A stretch of DNA of 64,000 nt, taken from contig NZ_OBMJ01000001.1 of the NCBI RefSeq assembly GCF_900199205.1, positions 2,166,001 to 2,230,000 on the forward strand, in the 5' to 3' direction. The position numbers were made by a program, and so were the translations under genes. The DNA comes from Streptomyces sp. 1331.2. Its GTDB lineage: Bacteria; Actinomycetota; Actinomycetes; Streptomycetales; Streptomycetaceae. This document shows, in pieces, positions 1-7,568 of the stretch; the first letter of the stretch is position 1, and each line of letters starts with the position of its first letter. Below the pieces are notes generated by a model. It did not search any database. It was not told the origin of the DNA and saw nothing but the letters and a program-made list of their open reading frames with translations.

Positions 1-99
1 CTCATCGGCCGGGCGTTCCGCGAGGACCTGTGCCTGGCCGCCGCCCAGGCCGTCGAGGACCGGCTCGGCGTGCTCACCCCGATCGACCCGCGGACCTGA
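1..99 (+). CDS. 3' end of an unidentified gene (partial)
   Basis: An open frame runs from the window edge to a TGA and encodes the last 32 residues of a protein ending in LTPIDPRT. Codon use is typical of the region. The fragment is too short to assign a family and no motif is recognisable. It is convergent with the response-regulator gene that follows, with a gap of about 26 bases and no clear hairpin between them. Confidence 0.5.
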   Translation, partial: LIGRAFREDLCLAAAQAVEDRLGVLTPIDPRT

Positions 100-125
100 C
101 CCACGCGGCCGAAGCCGGGGGACGG

Positions 126-803
126 TCAGGCGCCCTGCAGGCCCGGCACGACCAGCCCGGACTCGTACGCGATCACCACCGCGTGCGTCCGGTTCTGCGC
201 GTCCAGCTTGGTCAGCACGTTCCCGACGTGCGTCTTCACCGTCTCCAGGCTCACCGCCAGCGACTGTGCGATCTCCGGGTTGGACAGCCCGGTCGCCATC
301 AGCCGCAGCACGCTCTCCTCCCGCCCGGTCAGCGCCGCCCGGGGCAGCGCCTCGGCGGAGTTCAGCGGGCGGGCCGCCACCATCCGGCGCAGCGCGGCCG
401 GGAAGAGGATCGCCTCCCCGGCCGCCGCTACCCGCACCGCCTCGGCGATCTGCGGGACCGGCAGGCGCTTGAGCACGAAACCGCTGGCGCCGGCACCGAG
501 CGCGGCGGTGACGTAGTCGTCGTTCTCGAAGGTGGTGATCACCACGACCTTCGGCGGCTCCGCCGTCGCGTCGGCGAGCAGTTCGCGGGTCGCGTCGATG
601 CCGTTGCGGCGTGGCATGCGGACGTCCATCAGCACCACGTCCGGCCGCAGCAGCCGCACCTGCTCCACAACGGCGACGCCGTCGGCGGCCTGCCCGACCA
701 CCTCGATGCCCGGTTGGGCGTTCAGCAGGGTGCTCAGCCCGCTGCGGGTCACCGGGTCGTCGTCGGCGATCAGGACGGTGACGAGGGCTTCTGCGCTGCT
801 CAC
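126..803 (-). CDS. NarL/FixJ-type response regulator
   Basis: Encodes 226 residues. The receiver domain (about 8-125) has the acidic pocket DDD near residue 14, the phospho-acceptor D60 in VVLMDVRMP, the switch Thr in VVITTF and the conserved K112. The C-terminal LuxR helix-turn-helix (about 159-205) has LTGREESVLRLMATGLSN followed by ETVKTHV. It should bind DNA after phosphorylation by the adjacent kinase. I chose the GTG at 803-801 because it overlaps the stop of the upstream kinase gene (GTGA), a translational-coupling arrangement; the longer upstream frame is only a shadow of the kinase gene. Target genes cannot be inferred. Confidence 0.93.
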   Translation of the reverse strand: MSSAEALVTVLIADDDPVTRSGLSTLLNAQPGIEVVGQAADGVAVVEQVRLLRPDVVLMDVRMPRRNGIDATRELLADATAEPPKVVVITTFENDDYVTAALGAGASGFVLKRLPVPQIAEAVRVAAAGEAILFPAALRRMVAARPLNSAEALPRAALTGREESVLRLMATGLSNPEIAQSLAVSLETVKTHVGNVLTKLDAQNRTHAVVIAYESGLVVPGLQGA

Positions 804-2041
804 GCCGCCAACCGTATCGGCAGCCGGACGGCCAGCCGCCATTCGTCCGTACCGTGCCGACCGGCCTCGAACTCGCCGTGCAGCAGGCGGACCCGCTCGG
901 CGAGCCCGGGCAGGCCGTGGCCGGAGGTGGGGAAGCCGCTCGGCCCGCTCTTGATCCCGTTCAGCACGCTCAGTTCCAACCACTCCCCCGCGACCGCCAC
1001 CCGCAGCCGGATCGGCCCGCCCGCGCCGTGCCGCAGCGCGTTCGTCAGGCCCTCCTGCACGATCCGGTACGCGGCGCGGGACAGCGTGCCGTGCACCCGG
1101 GCGGGGTCACCGACGGTCTCGGGCACCACGACCGCGCCCGCGTGCCGCAGCCGGTCGAGGAGTTCGGGAAGGTCGGCGAGGGTACGGGTCGGCGCCGTGC
1201 CCGCCTGCTCCGCGCGCAGCACGCCCAGCACGTAGTCCAGGTCCTCCAGAGCGGCCCGGGTCGACTCCTCGATGCTGCGCATGGCGGCCCGGGCAGCCAC
1301 CGGATCGGCGGACAGCACCTCTCCCGCCACGGCAGCCTGGATGGTGGCGGCGGTCAGGGTGTGCCCGATCGAGTCGTGCAACTCGTGCGCCAGCCGGTTG
1401 CGTTCGGCCAGTGCCCGCTCCCGCTCGGCCGCCATCGCCAGCCGCTCGGCGGAGGAGGGCCCGAGCAGGCGCGGCGCCAGCCACCGCAGCGCGGCGGAGA
1501 CGGCCGCGAACAGTACGGCCGCCAGCAGGAGGCAGAGGATTGCGGTGGCCCAACTCCAGCCGCCCGTCAGGTCCGTGGACCAGCCGAACAGACTCACCCG
1601 CGCCTCGCCGTCGGCGTATCCGCCGGGCAGCGCCACCCCCATGACCAGCAGCGTGCTCCCGCCGAACAGCAGCACCCAGCCCAGCAGCACGTGCAGGACG
1701 AAGAAGACCGGAGTCCGCCACCGCTCCCCCGAGGCCCCCGCCGCCGGGTCCGCCACCGCCACCCGCAACAACCGCCGCGCCGCCCGCACCAAAACCCGTC
1801 GCGTGGCCCCGGCCAGCCCGACAAGCCCGATCAGCACCACCCAGAGCGCCAACGACAGGGCGGCGGAGAGCACATACGGCTTCGCCGACATCCCCGCAGC
1901 AGGAACCAGCGCGACGAGCGCCAACGGCAGCCCCGCCACCGCCCCGACCAGCGCGAACAGCACACCTGTGTACGTGGAGCCGCGCAACAGCGGCCGAATC
2001 ACCTTGATCATGGTCGCCAGTATCGTCGGGGCTCCCGGCAC
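800..2041 (-). CDS. Two-component sensor histidine kinase (HisKA_3)
   Basis: Encodes 413 residues. The N-terminal half has several hydrophobic membrane segments (about 25-50, 55-78, 112-138 and 163-184) with little extracellular sequence, so it probably senses a membrane or intramembrane signal. The dimerisation/phosphoacceptor box is HELHDSIGH with H222, followed by an HATPase domain with the N-box IVQEGLTNALRHG and G-box GHGLPGL. It is the partner of the overlapping response regulator. The GTG at 2041 is preceded by a GGGGGAGG ribosome site. An alternative ATG at 2011 has a GATACT hexamer 7 bases before it and could be a leaderless start. Confidence 0.93.
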   Translation of the reverse strand: MPGAPTILATMIKVIRPLLRGSTYTGVLFALVGAVAGLPLALVALVPAAGMSAKPYVLSAALSLALWVVLIGLVGLAGATRRVLVRAARRLLRVAVADPAAGASGERWRTPVFFVLHVLLGWVLLFGGSTLLVMGVALPGGYADGEARVSLFGWSTDLTGGWSWATAILCLLLAAVLFAAVSAALRWLAPRLLGPSSAERLAMAAERERALAERNRLAHELHDSIGHTLTAATIQAAVAGEVLSADPVAARAAMRSIEESTRAALEDLDYVLGVLRAEQAGTAPTRTLADLPELLDRLRHAGAVVVPETVGDPARVHGTLSRAAYRIVQEGLTNALRHGAGGPIRLRVAVAGEWLELSVLNGIKSGPSGFPTSGHGLPGLAERVRLLHGEFEAGRHGTDEWRLAVRLPIRLAA

Positions 2042-2124
2042 CGACCTCCCCCGATCGAGGGAGGAGAGGGAACACTCGACGGCCCGGCCCGAGTGGAGCG
2101 AAGCGTCGGCCGCAGGACGGCGCC

Positions 2125-2539
2125 TTGATCTATCTGGAGCAGCGGCGGGAGGAGGTCCGCCGGGGCATGGTCGAGTCGATGAAGGTCCTGGATGGTTCGC
2201 TCACCTCCAGCGTCGCCATGCTGACCGGCCCGGCAGCGCTATAACGCCACACACGACCGGCCTGTCGCCACCGACACGCACAGCGATCATCTGCTGCCCG
2301 GCCCCGACGACCGCGACCGCTACCAGCTGGAGGCAGCGACCCGTTTCGCCCTGCGACTGAGCGGGGTGATCACCGACGTGGTGCGCGGCTCGCTGCGAGA
2401 TGGCCACGAGCACGCCGTCGACTTGGCAGGGTTCCCCGAGTCCGCGCTGCCCGAGCGCGAGCTGCTGCCTGCCGAACAGGTCTGGTCCGACCTCATGGAC
2501 CCCAAGGCGGCCGCGCGGCTCTTGGATGAAGAGACCTGA
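2125..2539 (+). pseudogene. Frameshifted gene remnant, family unknown
   Basis: Two adjoining reading frames look like one broken gene. The first (from TTG 2125, LIYLEQRREEVRRGM) ends at a TAA at 2242. The second overlaps it from about 2225 and continues with QRYNATHDRPVAT to a TGA at 2537-2539, ending AARLLDEET. A single-base change near 2235 would join them into a protein of about 138 residues. Both pieces have protein-like composition and region-typical codon use. The Arg/Glu-rich helix at the start resembles the coiled helix of MerR-type regulators, but this is a weak impression. No plausible upstream start or DNA-binding part is seen, so the 5' end also looks lost. Confidence 0.45.
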
Positions 2540-2762
2540 CGGCCCGCAACTGGCGCCTCGTCCGTCCTGCGTTGCCGTCGCGGTTGCCGTCAAAGAGGCC
2601 GCCTCGGCCATACGTGCGACCTGTGATTCCAAAGAATGCGCGGGTAGGCGCCGATGTGACGAGATAGTCGAGGCGACCGCCGACGGTAGTACGCCCCCTA
2701 CAGCCCACCCAGTACGGCGTCCATCCCGCCCCCTCGCATGTGGAAGGTGTCGCGCGAAACAA

Positions 2763-2796
2763 AACGGCCGGTCGATCCGAAGATCGACCGGCCGTT
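2763..2796 (-). terminator. Terminator of tRNA-Leu
   Basis: Perfect 15-bp stem (arms AACGGCCGGTCGATC and its complement) with a four-base loop, followed on the minus strand by TTTTGTTT. This is a classic intrinsic terminator lying directly downstream of the tRNA. Confidence 0.85.
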
Positions 2797-2801
2797 CGCT
2801 G

Positions 2802-2885
2802 TGCGCGAGGGGGGAGTTGAACCCCCACGCCCTTTCGGGCACTGGAACCTGAATCCAGCGCGTCTGCCTATTCCGCCACCCGCGC
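2802..2885 (-). tRNA. tRNA-Leu (anticodon CAG)
   Basis: The minus strand starts GCGCGGG and ends CTCGCGC plus the A discriminator, giving a 7-bp acceptor stem with one G-U pair. It has a T arm with GGTTCAACTCC, a long variable arm (GTGCCCGAAAGGGCGT region) typical of class II tRNAs, and the anticodon loop TTCAGGT, giving CAG, which reads CUG leucine codons. The 3' CCA is not encoded. Confidence 0.93.
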
Positions 2886-2960
2886 ATCTGGGTGATGGGT
2901 TAACTATAGACCATCTGGAGAGGTGCTGATGACCACCCCCGGACGACCCCCTGGGGGTGC

Positions 2961-3173
2961 TCAGCCCTCGATCGGGAGGCGGCCGGTCCGAACGGCGTCG
3001 ATGAAGGCGTCCCAGGAGGAGGCGGGGAAGACGAGCACCGGGCCGTGGGGGTCCTTGGAGTCACGTACGGGGACGAGGCCGGGGAATCCGGGGGCTACCT
3101 CGATGCAGTTGCCGCCGTTGTTGCCGCTGTAGCTGCTCTTCCGCCAGGCGGCTGCGGCGAGCTCGTTGCTCAT
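2961..3173 (-). CDS. DUF397 domain protein
   Basis: Encodes 70 residues starting MSNELAAAAWRKSSYSG, the hallmark opening of the DUF397 family, with NCIEVA and VRDSKDPHGPVLVF following at the usual spacing. These small actinobacterial proteins are almost always paired with an Xre-type regulator; some pairs act in developmental control or as toxin-antitoxin-like couples. Here the partner is the upstream gene on the same strand, and the two coding regions overlap by 113 bases in different frames. An ATG one codon upstream is an equally good start. Confidence 0.9.
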   Translation of the reverse strand: MSNELAAAAWRKSSYSGNNGGNCIEVAPGFPGLVPVRDSKDPHGPVLVFPASSWDAFIDAVRTGRLPIEG

Positions 3174-4005
3174 CATCCCTGAAACCCTCCAGCGCCTCGA
3201 CAATCAGCCGAAGCGAGTCGCTCTCCGACAGGCATTCGCCACGTACCTGATCATAGCGACGCTGATGCTTGGCCACGGTGGCCGAGGCATCGCTGAGGTG
3301 GCCCCGATCAAGGCTCTCCGAATAGACGAAGCGCTGCCCGTCCGGCAGTTCAAGCAACACCATAGAGGTGTTGATGCGGGTCCGCCGAGCCGAAAACGGC
3401 GCCACGTGAATGATGACGTTCCGAAGCTGAGCCACCTGCAGAAGGTGTTCCATCTGCCGCCTCATCACACCAGGGCCGCCCACAACGGTGCGGATGGTGC
3501 TCTCGTCGAGGATGACGAGCAACAACGGCCCATCTGGCTCCAGGAACCGGCTCTGCCGACTGAGTCGAACCTTGGTCAGCTCCTCGATCTCCTCGGCGTT
3601 ACCTGCCGCATCACCGGTGGCGAATAGCTCACGTGCGTACCGCTCACACTGCAACAGACCGGGCATCACGTCGCCCTGGTACACCCGAGCCCCAATGGAG
3701 ATGGCCTCGACATCGACGTACTCCTGGAACCAGTCCGGGTGCTCGACCTGCGCATCCCAGTCAACCCGCAGGTACAGCCGCATCAGCAGGTCGCCGGTGT
3801 CCAACAGGCGCTCGATCGCCTCGATTTCCTCGACCGACGGCTTCCGCTTGCCGCTCTCGATCCGCGAGATCACCGTCCGGTCGCAATGGAGGATCTTGGC
3901 GATGTCCTCCTGGCGGTAGCCCGCCCGCTCGCGCGCGTACTTGAGCTCGGCGCCGAACATGATCGCGGAACTGGCCGTCGGTGCCTTGATCTTCCGCTGT
4001 GTCAT
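3061..4005 (-). CDS. Xre-family transcriptional regulator with DUF5753-like domain
   Basis: Encodes 314 residues. The N-terminal helix-turn-helix (about 17-72) shows LKYARERAGYRQEDIAKIL and DRTVISRIESGKRKPS. The remainder (about 90-275) matches the ligand-like domain usual in these regulators (VMPGLLQCERYAREL, VILDESTIRTVVGG, VIIHVAPFSA). The ATG at 4005 follows a GGGGG stretch and gives the family N-terminus. The C-terminal 40 residues are Arg/Gln-rich, run over the start of the DUF397 gene and look unlike the family, so the stop may originally have been earlier. Third-position GC is visibly lower than in neighbours, consistent with acquired DNA. Confidence 0.88.
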   Translation of the reverse strand: MTQRKIKAPTASSAIMFGAELKYARERAGYRQEDIAKILHCDRTVISRIESGKRKPSVEEIEAIERLLDTGDLLMRLYLRVDWDAQVEHPDWFQEYVDVEAISIGARVYQGDVMPGLLQCERYARELFATGDAAGNAEEIEELTKVRLSRQSRFLEPDGPLLLVILDESTIRTVVGGPGVMRRQMEHLLQVAQLRNVIIHVAPFSARRTRINTSMVLLELPDGQRFVYSESLDRGHLSDASATVAKHQRRYDQVRGECLSESDSLRLIVEALEGFRDDEQRARRSRLAEEQLQRQQRRQLHRGSPRIPRPRPRT

Positions 4006-4090
4006 CGCTGCCCCCGTTTGTGCATCACACGTCCCGCACACCGATTTGGGCGTCACCGTACCTCCGCAGCCCCGATGATTGACACCAGAA

Positions 4091-4121
4091 CGCAATCATC
4101 TGCATGCATAGCGTGATTGCG
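4091..4121. promoter_or_regulatory. Inverted repeat between Xre gene and ATPase gene
   Basis: Perfect 8-bp arms CGCAATCA / TGATTGCG separated by 15 bases that include the palindrome TGCATGCA. It lies in the divergent intergenic region, and TTGACA is at 4079-4084 just beside it, although no matching -10 box at normal spacing is evident. A plausible operator for the Xre regulator. Confidence 0.4.
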
Positions 4122-4165
4122 CGCGCCCTTCGCGCTCCCCCAACCGCCCCCAGAGGTACTTCGCC

Positions 4166-4603
4166 ATGCTCGCAACCCACCACCCCCGCACGTTCGCCGC
4201 CAGGCTCGAATCCCGTACCGAATCCACGCCCCTCGCGCGGTACCTGCTCCGGGCCTACCTCACCGCCCTCCCGGCCGGCGACCGCTACCGCGATGTCGCC
4301 GAACTCCTGCTCGGCGAGCTGTTCGCCAACGCCGTCCAGCACAGCAACGCCCCCGACGACTGCCTCATCGAGGTCCGCTTCGCGATGGCCAACTCCCGCC
4401 TGCGGCTGGAGGTCCACGACGCCGGCAGCGGACGCCCCTCCGTCCGGTCCGCCGCGCCCGACGACGAGCACGGGCGCGGCCTGTTCCTCGTCAACGAGCT
4501 CGCCGAACGCTGGGGCTGCTGCCCGCGTGCCGGCGGCATCGGCAAGTTCATCTGGGCTCTCGTCCCGCCCAGCCGCCCCACCGCCACTGCCCACGCCGCC
4601 TGA
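4166..4603 (+). CDS. Anti-sigma-factor-like ATP-binding protein
   Basis: Encodes 145 residues with a GHKL ATPase fold of the RsbW/SpoIIAB type (HATPase_c_2). The N-box reads ELLLGELFANAVQHS near residues 47-61, the D-box LRLEVHDAGSG near 89-99, and the G-box DDEHGRGLFLVNELAERWG near 111-129. Such proteins in streptomycetes act as kinases of anti-sigma antagonists or as DNA-free partners of Xre/DUF397 pairs, which they often sit next to, as here. Transcribed divergently from the Xre regulator. No sigma factor or antagonist is adjacent. Confidence 0.88.
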   Translation: MLATHHPRTFAARLESRTESTPLARYLLRAYLTALPAGDRYRDVAELLLGELFANAVQHSNAPDDCLIEVRFAMANSRLRLEVHDAGSGRPSVRSAAPDDEHGRGLFLVNELAERWGCCPRAGGIGKFIWALVPPSRPTATAHAA

Positions 4604-4617
4604 AAGCCCGACTCCTG

Positions 4618-5178
4618 ATGCACCTCGCCACCCTCGCCCGCCACGCGCTCTCCCGCGGCCACACCCCCGCCAGTACCTACGCCCTCCTCGCCCGCCGCAC
4701 CCGCGCACCCCTGCGCTGCGCCCGCGCCGTCTGCACCGCCCTCGGCATCCCCGCCGCCGAGATGGACCGCCGTCTCGACGACTGTTACGACGCTCTGCTC
4801 GCCACCCCCCGCCCCGGCTCCGAGGCCGACACCGGCGAACTCCTCGAAGCCCTCGGCGTCTTCGACGTCCCCAAACCCCTCACCCCCACCGAACTCGCCG
4901 TCATCGACCTCTTCCTGACCGCCGTCGACGCCATGGGCGGCATCCGCCCCGGCCACCAGCACGGCCTCCACCGCTGGTTCACCACCGGAAACCTCACCAC
5001 CGCCTACCTCTCCCTCACCGCCGCCCGCCCCATGCCCCGCACCGGCAACCCCACCCTCTACTGGACCACCCTCATCCAGGCCGGCGAACTCCTCACCACC
5101 ACCCCCAACCCCGACACCCGCCTCACATACGCCCTCCACCGCTGCCGCACCCACGCCACCCAAACGGCCAGCCCGTAA
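4618..5178 (+). CDS. Hypothetical protein
   Basis: Encodes 186 residues beginning MHLATLARHALSRGH, 14 bases after the ATPase gene and probably in its operon. Composition is mainly helical (LLEALGVFDVPKPLTPTELAVIDLFLTAVD in two consecutive helices), with no signal peptide, membrane segment or metal motif. The DNA is extremely C-rich in the third codon position even for this window. I do not recognise the family. Position beside an Xre/DUF397/ATPase group suggests an accessory regulatory role, but that is inference. A strong hairpin follows its stop codon. Confidence 0.7.
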   Translation: MHLATLARHALSRGHTPASTYALLARRTRAPLRCARAVCTALGIPAAEMDRRLDDCYDALLATPRPGSEADTGELLEALGVFDVPKPLTPTELAVIDLFLTAVDAMGGIRPGHQHGLHRWFTTGNLTTAYLSLTAARPMPRTGNPTLYWTTLIQAGELLTTTPNPDTRLTYALHRCRTHATQTASP

Positions 5179-5179
5179 G

Positions 5180-5210
5180 CGCAGGAAGTCGACCAGGTCG
5201 ACTTCCTGCG
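5180..5210 (+). terminator. Strong hairpin terminator
   Basis: Two 15-base arms (CGCAGGAAGTCGACC and complement) around a single central A, beginning two bases after the TAA of the hypothetical gene. The perfect symmetry would allow termination from either side; the broken gene on the other strand ends just beyond it. Confidence 0.75.
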
Positions 5211-5223
5211 CAACTCACCCGGT

Positions 5224-5711
5224 TCATCCAGCCGGCCCCGCACGTAGGGCTTCGCTGTCATCGAGGACCGACGGAGCCAGGGGCAGGTCCGGGACGAGGC
5301 CGAAGTCGCCGTCGGGCCCCAGGCGTTCGACCAGTTCCGCCCGCCACCGCCGCGCCCAGTCGGGGTTCATCACGTGGAGCAGCATCGCGCGACGCTTCCA
5401 CATGGCCGCCGTGCCCTTCTCCCCGACCAGGCCTCATCTGCTCACCCACGTGTGGGCGAGCCCTGCGACTGGCTCCTCGAACGCCCAGTACAGCAGCTCA
5501 TCAGGATCACGGGTCGTCCGATGGAGGCAGATTCTTCCCCGGTCCGCAGCGAGGAAGTGCAGCACGCCGTCCGGGCCGACCTCCAGGAACTCGCCGTCGC
5601 GGTATTCGAAGCTGGGCACCGACCAGCCCGTCAGTCCGATGACCGCGCTGAGCCGCGTGATCTCCGCCTTCAGGCGCGCTTCTCCAACCGGCGGACCTTG
5701 ACCTGGTTCAT
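5224..5711 (-). pseudogene. Decayed Imm63-like immunity protein gene
   Basis: The minus strand reads LKAEITRLSAVIGLTGWSVP, later TTRDPDELLYWAFEEPVAGLAHTW, then in the same frame an internal TGA at 5434-5436, then MWKRRAMLLHVMNPDWARRW and on to a TGA at 5224. Both halves align in order with what I know of the immunity protein 63 family (polymorphic toxin immunity: ISAVIG near the N-terminus, DELLYW in the centre, a DPxWARRxRAEL tail). The only plausible ATG (5711, MNQVKVRRLEKRA) is in another frame, so a frameshift near 5675 is needed in addition to the nonsense codon. No toxin gene is adjacent. The gene is almost certainly inactive. Confidence 0.6.
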
Positions 5712-5898
5712 CGCCCCCACCCCTATCCCCGTCGGCCCATGTGGCAGCCCAGCCTAGCCAATTTTCGTCACACTGACGAAAACTCATAAACCAGCGGGCT
5801 GGGCGCCACGGACCTCGCCCTCCTCCCCCGGAAGCATTCTGACCGGCCGGGCTCCCAACTCCCCGATGGGGCACGAAGGATCGGGTTAGTCTGCGACC

Positions 5899-7482
5899 AT
5901 GGTTACCACCCACCAAGAAGAAGTGGCCATGACCGACGCGGAGTTCGTCAGCGCCCCCGCCCTGATCCTCCGCTCCCTCTTCGCCGACCCCGACCGGCGG
6001 GCCATCACCACCGCCGACGGCGTCGTGATCACCGCCGGGGAGTTCGCCGCCGCCACGTACCGCCTCGCCCACGAGTTGATCGCCCGGGGCGCGACCCGGG
6101 GCACCACCGTGACCCTGCTGACGGGCAACACCGCCGAGGCGCTGAGCGCCCGGTACGCCGCCTGGCTCGCCGGTGCACGGATCGTGAACCTGTACGACGG
6201 CATGAGCGCGCCGATCCTCGCCGAGATCGCCGCCAGCGTCGACACCACCATCCTGCTCGTGGACGCCGAACGGTTCGCCGGGGCAGCCGAGTTGGTCCCG
6301 TTGCTCGACGGGCCGACCGTCCTCGCCCTGGGCCCCGGCCCGGAGACCGTCGGTGCCGAGCCCATCGGCGAGGACGTGATCGCCGCCTCCGCCGACCGGC
6401 CCGCCGAGCCGCCGGCCGTCCGGATCGGCCCCGATGACGACCTGACCATCCGCCACACGGGCGGCACCACCGGCATCCCGAAGGGCGTCCGCGGCCTGCA
6501 CGGCGCCTACCGGGGCGCCTTCGACGTCCCGTACGGCGGCGGGCCCGACGGCGTCCCGCCCCGCCTGCTCGCCGCGACCCCGCTGGCCCACCTCGCCGGG
6601 GTCCTCGCCGACCTGGTGCTGTACAGCGGCGGCTCGGTGGTCCTCCAGCGCTCCTTCGACCCCGGCGAGGTGCTGGCCGCGGTCGAGCGCGAGCGCATCA
6701 CCGACCTGTGGGTACTGCCGCCGCTGCTCTACCGACTGCTCGACCACCCGGCGCTCGGCCGTACCGACCTGTCCAGCGTGCGCCGGGTCGCGTACGGGGG
6801 CTGCGCGGCCTCGCCGAGCCGGGTGCGGGAGGCGATCAAGGTGTTCGGGCCGGTGCTGGTGAGCGGCTACGGGCAGTCCGAGGCGCAGAACATCGCCATG
6901 CTGTTGCCGCACGAGCACGACCGGATCGGCCACGGCGGCCAACTCTCCGTCGGCAGGCCCCTCCCGGGCGTGGAGGTGATGATCCGCTCCACCGACGGCA
7001 CCGACCTGCCGACCGGCGAACAGGGCGAGATCCACGTCCGCTCGGCCACCGTGATGGCCGGCTACTGGAAGCGGCCCGACCTCACCGCCGAGGTGCTGCA
7101 CGACGGTTGGCTGAACACCGGCGACATCGGCTACCTCGATGCCGACGGCTACCTCTACCTGACCGACCGCCTCAAGGACAAGATCATCGTCGTCGGGGGG
7201 CACGTCTACCCGAGCGAGGTGGAGGACCTGCTCCTCACCCACCCCGCGGTCGCCCGGTGCGCGGTCTACGGGGTGCGCGACGCCGAGCAGGCCGAACACG
7301 TCCACGTCGCCGTCGTCCCCGCCCCGGGGCAGCGGCCCGAACTGGAGGAGCTGCGCGCCTTCGTCACCGCGCACAAGGGCCGGATGTACGCCCCGGAGGT
7401 GCTGCGCATCGTCCCGGAGATCCCCCTGACGCCGGTGGGCAAGCCGGACAAGAAGCTGCTGCGGGACGCCCCCGCGGACTGA
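5899..7482 (+). CDS. AMP-dependent acyl-CoA synthetase / ligase
   Basis: Encodes 527 residues of the ANL superfamily, which activates a carboxylic acid to its acyl-adenylate and then to a thioester. Visible core motifs are IRHTGGTTGIPKGV (about 180-193, P-loop-like A3), SGYGQSEAQ (A5), LNTGDIGYLDADGYLYLTDR (A7/A8 with the hinge), and PLTPVGKPDKKLLR with the catalytic Lys near residue 517. The substrate is not readable; length and motif details fit FadD3-type or medium-chain ligases. The ATG at 5899 is preceded by TAGTCT ending 6 bases before it, consistent with leaderless initiation; an ATG at 5929 is an alternative. It is followed by the DUF885 gene after 86 bases. Confidence 0.9.
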   Translation: MVTTHQEEVAMTDAEFVSAPALILRSLFADPDRRAITTADGVVITAGEFAAATYRLAHELIARGATRGTTVTLLTGNTAEALSARYAAWLAGARIVNLYDGMSAPILAEIAASVDTTILLVDAERFAGAAELVPLLDGPTVLALGPGPETVGAEPIGEDVIAASADRPAEPPAVRIGPDDDLTIRHTGGTTGIPKGVRGLHGAYRGAFDVPYGGGPDGVPPRLLAATPLAHLAGVLADLVLYSGGSVVLQRSFDPGEVLAAVERERITDLWVLPPLLYRLLDHPALGRTDLSSVRRVAYGGCAASPSRVREAIKVFGPVLVSGYGQSEAQNIAMLLPHEHDRIGHGGQLSVGRPLPGVEVMIRSTDGTDLPTGEQGEIHVRSATVMAGYWKRPDLTAEVLHDGWLNTGDIGYLDADGYLYLTDRLKDKIIVVGGHVYPSEVEDLLLTHPAVARCAVYGVRDAEQAEHVHVAVVPAPGQRPELEELRAFVTAHKGRMYAPEVLRIVPEIPLTPVGKPDKKLLRDAPAD

Positions 7483-7568
7483 CGGCGGCCCGGCGTCACC
7501 CGGGCGCGGAGGAACCCCGGCGGCGAACTCGCCGTCGGGGCGCCCGGCGGGTGCGCCATCATGGCGCC

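Noticed and set aside
2201..2887. Minus-strand frame starting WRNRQTRWIQVPVPER
   Set aside because: Its start is the sense strand of tRNA-Leu itself and the rest is a shadow of other sequence; a well-known spurious product.
5434..7374. Long minus-strand frame of 646 residues
   Set aside because: Antisense shadow of the acyl-CoA synthetase; only its last part contains the real Imm63-like remnant.
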